From assembly GCF_001660705.2 (NCBI RefSeq), contig NZ_LYBV02000027.1:124001-188000 (forward strand): a DNA stretch of 64,000 bases, read 5' to 3'. The notes beneath the pieces are model-generated. The model did not search any database and was not told where the DNA came from. It saw only the letters and a list, made by a program, of their open reading frames with translations. The translations under genes and the position numbers were made by a program. This document shows positions 59,622-64,000 of the stretch, one piece after another (position 1 is the first letter of the stretch; every line of letters starts with the position of its first letter). Source of the DNA: Saccharicrinis aurantiacus (GTDB taxonomy: Bacteria > Bacteroidota > Bacteroidia > Bacteroidales > Marinilabiliaceae).

Positions 59622-60518
59622 ATGAAATATATTTTAATTCTATTTTTTGTTTTTTCTTCTGTGTTTGTGAAAGCACAAGAGTTGCAATGTTCAGTATCGG
59701 TAATGTCACCTAGTGTTCAAGGGACTAATAAACAAGTTTTCGAGACTTTGCAGGCTGCGATTATAGAATTTATGAATGGACAGAAATGGACCGATAATGT
59801 ATTTAGTGGCGAAGAAAGGATACAGTGTAGCATCCTCATTAATATAAAGCAGATTATTTCTGTAGATGAATTTTCGGGTACATTTCAAGTTCAGCTTCGA
59901 CGACCAGTTTATAATTCATCTTATAGCACAATGTTGCTGAATTATATTGATCAAGACTTTGCATTTAAATATACCGAGTATGAGCCTTTAATTTACAACC
60001 CAAATACTTTCGAAAGTAACTTAGTGGCCACTCTTGCATACTATGCCTATATCATTATTGGATTTGATTATGATTCCTTCTCTAAAGAAGGAGGAAGTAA
60101 GTATATTTCAATGGCTGAGCAAATCGTTAGTATTGCTCAAAATGCACCACAAAAGGGATGGAAGTCGTTTGAAAGTAGAAGGAATAGGTATTGGTTAGTG
60201 GAGAACTATCTGAATGAATTTCATCGCCCTTTGCGTGAATGTATGTATGACTATCACAGAAATGGGCTTGATAAGATGAGTTCAGAAGCCGAAGAGGGTA
60301 GAGCAGAAATTCTTAAAGCAATTGAAAAACTCCGAAAAGTGCAGCGTGAGAAGCCCGGTTCTTTTGCAATGCAGGTGTTTTTCGATGCTAAATCAGATGA
60401 GCTTATCAATATATTTAAAGAGTCCTTTTCAATGGAGAAAGGGCGTGCGCTAGAAGTTTTAAGCGAATGTGATCCGGCTAACGTTGATAAATATAAAAAG
60501 GCTTTTACCGGAAATTAA
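59622..60518 (+). CDS. DUF4835-family exported protein
   Basis: A 298-residue protein with a signal peptide (YILILFFVFSSVFVKAQ, cleaved after about residue 18). The longer frame from 59616 starts with TTG, so the ATG at 59622 is preferred. The mature part shows VFETLQAAIIEFMNGQKWTD and LNYIDQDFAFKYTEYEPLIY, typical of DUF4835 proteins always found between coaBC and recN in Bacteroidota. Its function is unknown. It lies 33 bp before recN. Confidence 0.85.
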   Translation: MKYILILFFVFSSVFVKAQELQCSVSVMSPSVQGTNKQVFETLQAAIIEFMNGQKWTDNVFSGEERIQCSILINIKQIISVDEFSGTFQVQLRRPVYNSSYSTMLLNYIDQDFAFKYTEYEPLIYNPNTFESNLVATLAYYAYIIIGFDYDSFSKEGGSKYISMAEQIVSIAQNAPQKGWKSFESRRNRYWLVENYLNEFHRPLRECMYDYHRNGLDKMSSEAEEGRAEILKAIEKLRKVQREKPGSFAMQVFFDAKSDELINIFKESFSMEKGRALEVLSECDPANVDKYKKAFTGN

Positions 60519-60551
60519 CCTACACATTTTAGAATACTATACTTAGAAGAT

Positions 60552-62210
60552 ATGTTAAAATCGCTATTGATCTCTAATTATGCATTAATTGATAAAATTG
60601 AGATTGATTTTCAAAAAGGATTCTCAGTAATTACAGGAGAAACGGGAGCAGGAAAATCCATTATGCTTGGTGCACTTTCGTTGGTTTTAGGACAAAGAAG
60701 CGATTTGTCGGTTCTTAAAAATAAAGAGAAGAAGAGTGTGATTGAAGCTGTTTTTGATATAAAAGATCATGAGTTTCGATCTTTATTTGAAGTGGCTGAT
60801 GTTGATTATGAGGAGGAAACAACTATTCGTCGCGAAATTCTAACTTCGGGTAAATCACGTGCCTTTGTAAATGACACACCGGTAAACCTCAATTTTCTAA
60901 AGTCAATTTCAGTTCAATTAATCGATATACATTCCCAGCACCAAAATTTATTGCTTGGAGATACAAAGTTTCAATTAAATATTATTGATGCGGTAGCTCA
61001 AAATTCCTCTATTCAGAAGAAGTATCAAGAAGCCTTTAAAGGATATAAAAAATTACAAAAGGAGAAGCAAGCATTAGAATTAGAGAATTCTAAATTAAAG
61101 GATGATACGGATTATATACAATTTCAATACGATCAGATTCATCAACTCAACTTACAAAGTAACGAGCAAAGTGAATTAGAAAAGAGTAGGGATGAGCTGT
61201 CTCATGCAGAAGAGATTAAAGGTGCCTTATTTGAGACAAGTCAATTATTAAATGGTGATACATCAGCCTTAGAGCAATTAAAAAGTGCCATTAGATCTAT
61301 CGAGCGTGTGTCGTCATATCTTTCTGAAGGGAGTCAGTGGTTGGAAAGATTAAATTCTTCATACATTGATTTAGAGGATTTAATTTCAGAGATTGAAACC
61401 AAAGAAGAGGGCGTGGAGTATGACCCTCAGAAATTGGAAGAAACGAATGCTCGTTTAACTGAAATTTATAATTTACAACAAAAGCATAAAGTTAGTTCGG
61501 TTAGTGATTTATTAGAGATTCAGAACGCATTTGAAGAGCAGTTAGGTAAAGTAGCTTCCTTTGATGTTGAACTCGAAAAGAAAGAAAAAGAAATTAAAGA
61601 AGCTGCACTCAAATTAGGCGGCCTTGCAGAAAAGCTTACAAAGTCGCGTAAGAAAGTATTCTCATCTATTGAAAAAACCTTGAGTTCTCAATTGAAAGAA
61701 CTGGGTATGCCAAATGCTCGTTTGGTTATCAATTATGCAGTGCTAGAGGAATTTAGTGATTCGGGCTTGGATGACATTTGTTTCTTGTTTTCTGCAAACA
61801 AGCAAGGAGAGTTGGCTGAAATTCCTAAAGTAGCTTCAGGTGGAGAAATGTCGAGGGTAATGCTTTGTATTAAGTCTCTTCTTTCAATATCAAGAGGATT
61901 ACCTACGATTATCTTTGATGAAATAGATACTGGAGTTTCTGGTGAAGTTGCGGATAAGATGGGAGTGATTATGCAAGAGATTTCCAAGAATATTCAGGTG
62001 CTTAGTATCACCCATTTACCTCAAATTGCTGTAAAAGGGCAACAGCATTATAAAGTTTATAAATCGGATACTAAAGATGCAACTCATACAAGTATTGTAG
62101 TATTATCTTACGAAGATAGAGTAAAAGAAGTAGCAAAAATGCTAAGTGGAAGTTCGCTTAGTGAAGCCGCACTCTCTAATGCTGAAGAGTTGTTGAGCCA
62201 ATCCTTATAA
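60552..62210 (+). CDS. recN: DNA repair protein RecN
   Basis: A 552-residue SMC-like ATPase of double-strand break repair. Walker A is GETGAGKSIMLGAL near residue 33, a long coiled coil fills the middle (about 155-370) and the C-terminal half has the signature VASGGEMSRVMLCIK, Walker B TIIFDEIDTGVSGEVADKM and ITHLPQIAV. The length is normal. The gene is the last of the coaBC operon. Confidence 0.95.
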   Translation: MLKSLLISNYALIDKIEIDFQKGFSVITGETGAGKSIMLGALSLVLGQRSDLSVLKNKEKKSVIEAVFDIKDHEFRSLFEVADVDYEEETTIRREILTSGKSRAFVNDTPVNLNFLKSISVQLIDIHSQHQNLLLGDTKFQLNIIDAVAQNSSIQKKYQEAFKGYKKLQKEKQALELENSKLKDDTDYIQFQYDQIHQLNLQSNEQSELEKSRDELSHAEEIKGALFETSQLLNGDTSALEQLKSAIRSIERVSSYLSEGSQWLERLNSSYIDLEDLISEIETKEEGVEYDPQKLEETNARLTEIYNLQQKHKVSSVSDLLEIQNAFEEQLGKVASFDVELEKKEKEIKEAALKLGGLAEKLTKSRKKVFSSIEKTLSSQLKELGMPNARLVINYAVLEEFSDSGLDDICFLFSANKQGELAEIPKVASGGEMSRVMLCIKSLLSISRGLPTIIFDEIDTGVSGEVADKMGVIMQEISKNIQVLSITHLPQIAVKGQQHYKVYKSDTKDATHTSIVVLSYEDRVKEVAKMLSGSSLSEAALSNAEELLSQSL

Positions 62211-62293
62211 TATTATTTCCTAATCTATTTATCAACTTATAATTAATCCTACAAAAATTAGGGATATTTTAAAAAGGACGAAACGCAATGTGC

Positions 62294-62323
62294 TTTCAAG
62301 TATCATTAAAATCATTAACTTTG
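62294..62323 (+). promoter_or_regulatory. Promoter of cysDN
   Basis: TTTC (62294-62297), 18 bp, TAACTTTG (62316-62323), in agreement with the Bacteroidota consensus, 56 bp before the cysD start. Confidence 0.6.
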
Positions 62324-62379
62324 TCAGCGTTTTTAATCCTATAGATTAAATATTTTATCGGAAGAAATTAATTCTTATT

Positions 62380-63285
62380 ATGGACAAATACCAAATTAAT
62401 CACCTTAGAGAACTAGAAGCGGAGTCAATATTTGTGCTACGTGAAGTAGCTGCTCAGTTCGAAAGACCGGTGATGCTCTTTTCAGGAGGAAAAGATTCAA
62501 TAGTAATGTTTCATTTAGCACGTAAAGCATTCTATCCTGCTAAAGTACCTTTCAATTTATTACATATCGATACAGGTCATAACTTCCAAGAAACTATTGA
62601 CTTTAGAGATAACTTAATGGAAAAAACGGGAGCTAAGTGTATTGTTCGTTACGTACAAGATTCTATCGACCAGGGTAAAGCTGTTGAGGAAAAAGGTATT
62701 AATGCATCAAGAAATAAGTTACAAACGGTTACTTTATTAGATGCTTTAGAAGAGTTAAAATGTGATGCCGCAATGGGTGGTGGTCGACGTGACGAAGAAA
62801 AAGCACGTGCTAAAGAGCGTTTCTTTTCACACCGTGATGAATTCGGACAGTGGGATCCTAAGAACCAGCGTCCTGAATTGTGGAACATTTTTAACGGTCG
62901 CAAAAATATGGGCGAACACTTTAGAGTTTTTCCTATAAGTAACTGGACTGAAATGGATGTTTGGCAATATATTTATATGGAGAATATTGATCTACCAAAT
63001 CTTTACTTTACGCATAAGCGCGAAGTATTTAATAGAGATGGTGTTTGGATGTTTAAAGCCCCATTTATGGATCTTAAGCCTGGTGAGGAGTTAGTCGAAA
63101 AAGATGTTCGTTGTAGAACAATTGGAGATATCACATGTACAGGTTTAACGCTTTCTAAAGCAAACGATCTTGAAGACATTATTCAAGAGGTTGCTGCCAC
63201 AAGAACAACTGAACGTGGAGGGCGTGCTGATGATAAGAGATCAGAATCAGCGATGGAAGACCGTAAAAAAGAAGGTTACTTTTAA
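62380..63285 (+). CDS. cysD: Sulfate adenylyltransferase subunit 2
   Basis: A 301-residue small subunit of ATP sulfurylase, of the PAPS reductase/CysD fold. It contains the PP-loop [17 protein letters not shown] (near residue 34), [26 protein letters not shown] and the C-terminal [24 protein letters not shown]-type tail. It activates sulfate as APS in assimilation, using the GTPase activity of CysN. It is 22 bp upstream of cysN. Confidence 0.96.
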   Translation: MDKYQINHLRELEAESIFVLREVAAQFERPVMLFSGGKDSIVMFHLARKAFYPAKVPFNLLHIDTGHNFQETIDFRDNLMEKTGAKCIVRYVQDSIDQGKAVEEKGINASRNKLQTVTLLDALEELKCDAAMGGGRRDEEKARAKERFFSHRDEFGQWDPKNQRPELWNIFNGRKNMGEHFRVFPISNWTEMDVWQYIYMENIDLPNLYFTHKREVFNRDGVWMFKAPFMDLKPGEELVEKDVRCRTIGDITCTGLTLSKANDLEDIIQEVAATRTTERGGRADDKRSESAMEDRKKEGYF

Positions 63286-63307
63286 ACTACCCAAGAGAAA
63301 ATATATT

Positions 63308-64000
63308 ATGAGCGAGAAAAATTCAGGATATTTAGATATGGAGCTTTTACGCTTCACCACTGCAGGTAGTGTTGATGATGGAAAAAGTACTCTTATCGGA
63401 AGATTATTATATGATAGTAAGGCCATTTTTGAAGATCAAATGGAGGCTATCGAGCAAGCTAGTGAGCGTATTGGTAATGCAGATGTAAACCTAGCTCTTT
63501 TAACCGATGGTTTAAGAGCCGAGCGTGAGCAAGGTATTACAATCGACGTTGCTTACCGTTATTTTGCAACTCCTAAACGTAAGTTTATTATTGCAGATAC
63601 ACCAGGACATATTCAGTATACACGTAATATGGTTACAGGTGCTAGTACAGCCAATGTTGCTATCATTCTAGTTGACGCCCGTCATGGAGTATTAGAGCAA
63701 ACAATGCGTCACTCATATATCGCATCTTTATTACAAATTCCTCACGTAATTTTCTGTATCAACAAAATGGATTTAGTTGATTATGCAGAGGAGAGATTTG
63801 AAGAAATTAAGTCGGATATTGATGCATTTTCATCAAAGTTAGATGTGAAAGATGTTCGTTATGTGCCTATTAGTGCATTGAACGGAGATAATGTTGTAGA
63901 CCGTTCTGATAAAACAGCATGGTACCAAGGACCAACTTTATTACATTTACTTGAGAATATTCACATTAGTAGTGATATAAACCATAGCAACTTCCGCTTC
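63308..64000 (+). CDS. cysN: Sulfate adenylyltransferase subunit 1 (partial)
   Basis: Begins at the ATG 63308 and runs off the window with 231 codons. The G domain has [19 protein letters not shown], the switch region [31 protein letters not shown] and NKMDLVDY. These are the translation-factor-like GTPase motifs of CysN. The rest, including a possible fused APS kinase domain, lies outside. It forms an operon with cysD. Confidence 0.96.
   Translation, partial: MSEKNSGYLDMELLRFTTAGSVDDGKSTLIGRLLYDSKAIFEDQMEAIEQASERIGNADVNLALLTDGLRAEREQGITIDVAYRYFATPKRKFIIADTPGHIQYTRNMVTGASTANVAIILVDARHGVLEQTMRHSYIASLLQIPHVIFCINKMDLVDYAEERFEEIKSDIDAFSSKLDVKDVRYVPISALNGDNVVDRSDKTAWYQGPTLLHLLENIHISSDINHSNFRF

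Noticed and set aside
1-64000. tRNA, rRNA and other conserved RNA genes
   Set aside because: I looked for cloverleaf ends (CCA-adjacent stems and GTTCRANNC loops) in the larger gaps and saw none; a proper covariance search was not possible.

Overview
The window comes from a low-GC member of the Bacteroidota, probably a marine or anaerobic Bacteroidales/Marinilabiliales-type organism. This is inferred from Bacteroidota-type promoters (TTTG, 18-19 bp, TAnnTTTG), the near absence of Shine-Dalgarno sites, a serine-palmitoyltransferase-like enzyme, a bamD/rpoZ-like/coaBC/DUF4835/recN cluster, and a Bacteroidota-only type VI secretion system (T6SS subtype iii). I saw no rRNA, tRNA or CRISPR array.

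Layout. 1-7.3 kb: a chemoreceptor or sensor fragment, ferritin, a thioesterase, a CLC channel/antiporter with fluoride-type sequence features, a lactonase-like lipoprotein with a small Imm17-like membrane protein, a YkgJ-type Cys-cluster protein and a membrane histidine kinase. 7.4-14.2 kb: a minus-strand reservoir of effector and immunity genes, partly decayed. One N-terminal domain of no known family occurs four times with different C-termini, one orphan C-terminal fragment occurs three times, one immunity-like gene occurs twice, and an unusual 41/42-bp tandem repeat is present. 14.3-27.5 kb: a long minus-strand T6SS operon, in transcription order tssN, tssK, tssG, tssO, tssQ, tssP, tssR, tssD, tssB, tssC, clpV, tssD, tssD, followed by the effector reservoir. 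27.5-27.95 kb: the divergent promoter region. 27.95-34.1 kb: a plus-strand T6SS operon of two tssD genes, an unknown conserved-looking gene, tssE, tssF, vgrG and an HU-like gene. 34.2-42.5 kb: a second effector island with a PAAR protein, a large effector candidate with weak resemblance to VasX-type toxins, two related membrane immunity candidates, an IS-derived mini-element, a truncated toxin tail, a 23-bp hairpin array and a truncated second PAAR start. 42.7-50.1 kb: a DEAD-box helicase and a xylose operon (xylB, xylA, xylE-type transporter, ROK sugar kinase). 50.1-64 kb: uvrB, an outer-membrane barrel protein, an acyl-CoA synthetase, the serine-palmitoyltransferase-like gene, the bamD to recN cluster, and cysD with partial cysN.

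How the genes fit together. The structural T6SS genes sit in two divergent operons. Each operon ends in its own effector island. The left island follows a pair of extra Hcp (TssD) proteins, which suggests Hcp-linked cargo. The right island follows VgrG and PAAR, which suggests spike-linked cargo. Both islands contain broken remnants of earlier cassettes, so both look like sites of repeated toxin turnover. The most interesting possible novelty is the reused N-terminal domain next to the Hcp pair, a candidate cargo-loading module for T6SSiii. Assignments rest on reading motifs and gene context; no database search was run.
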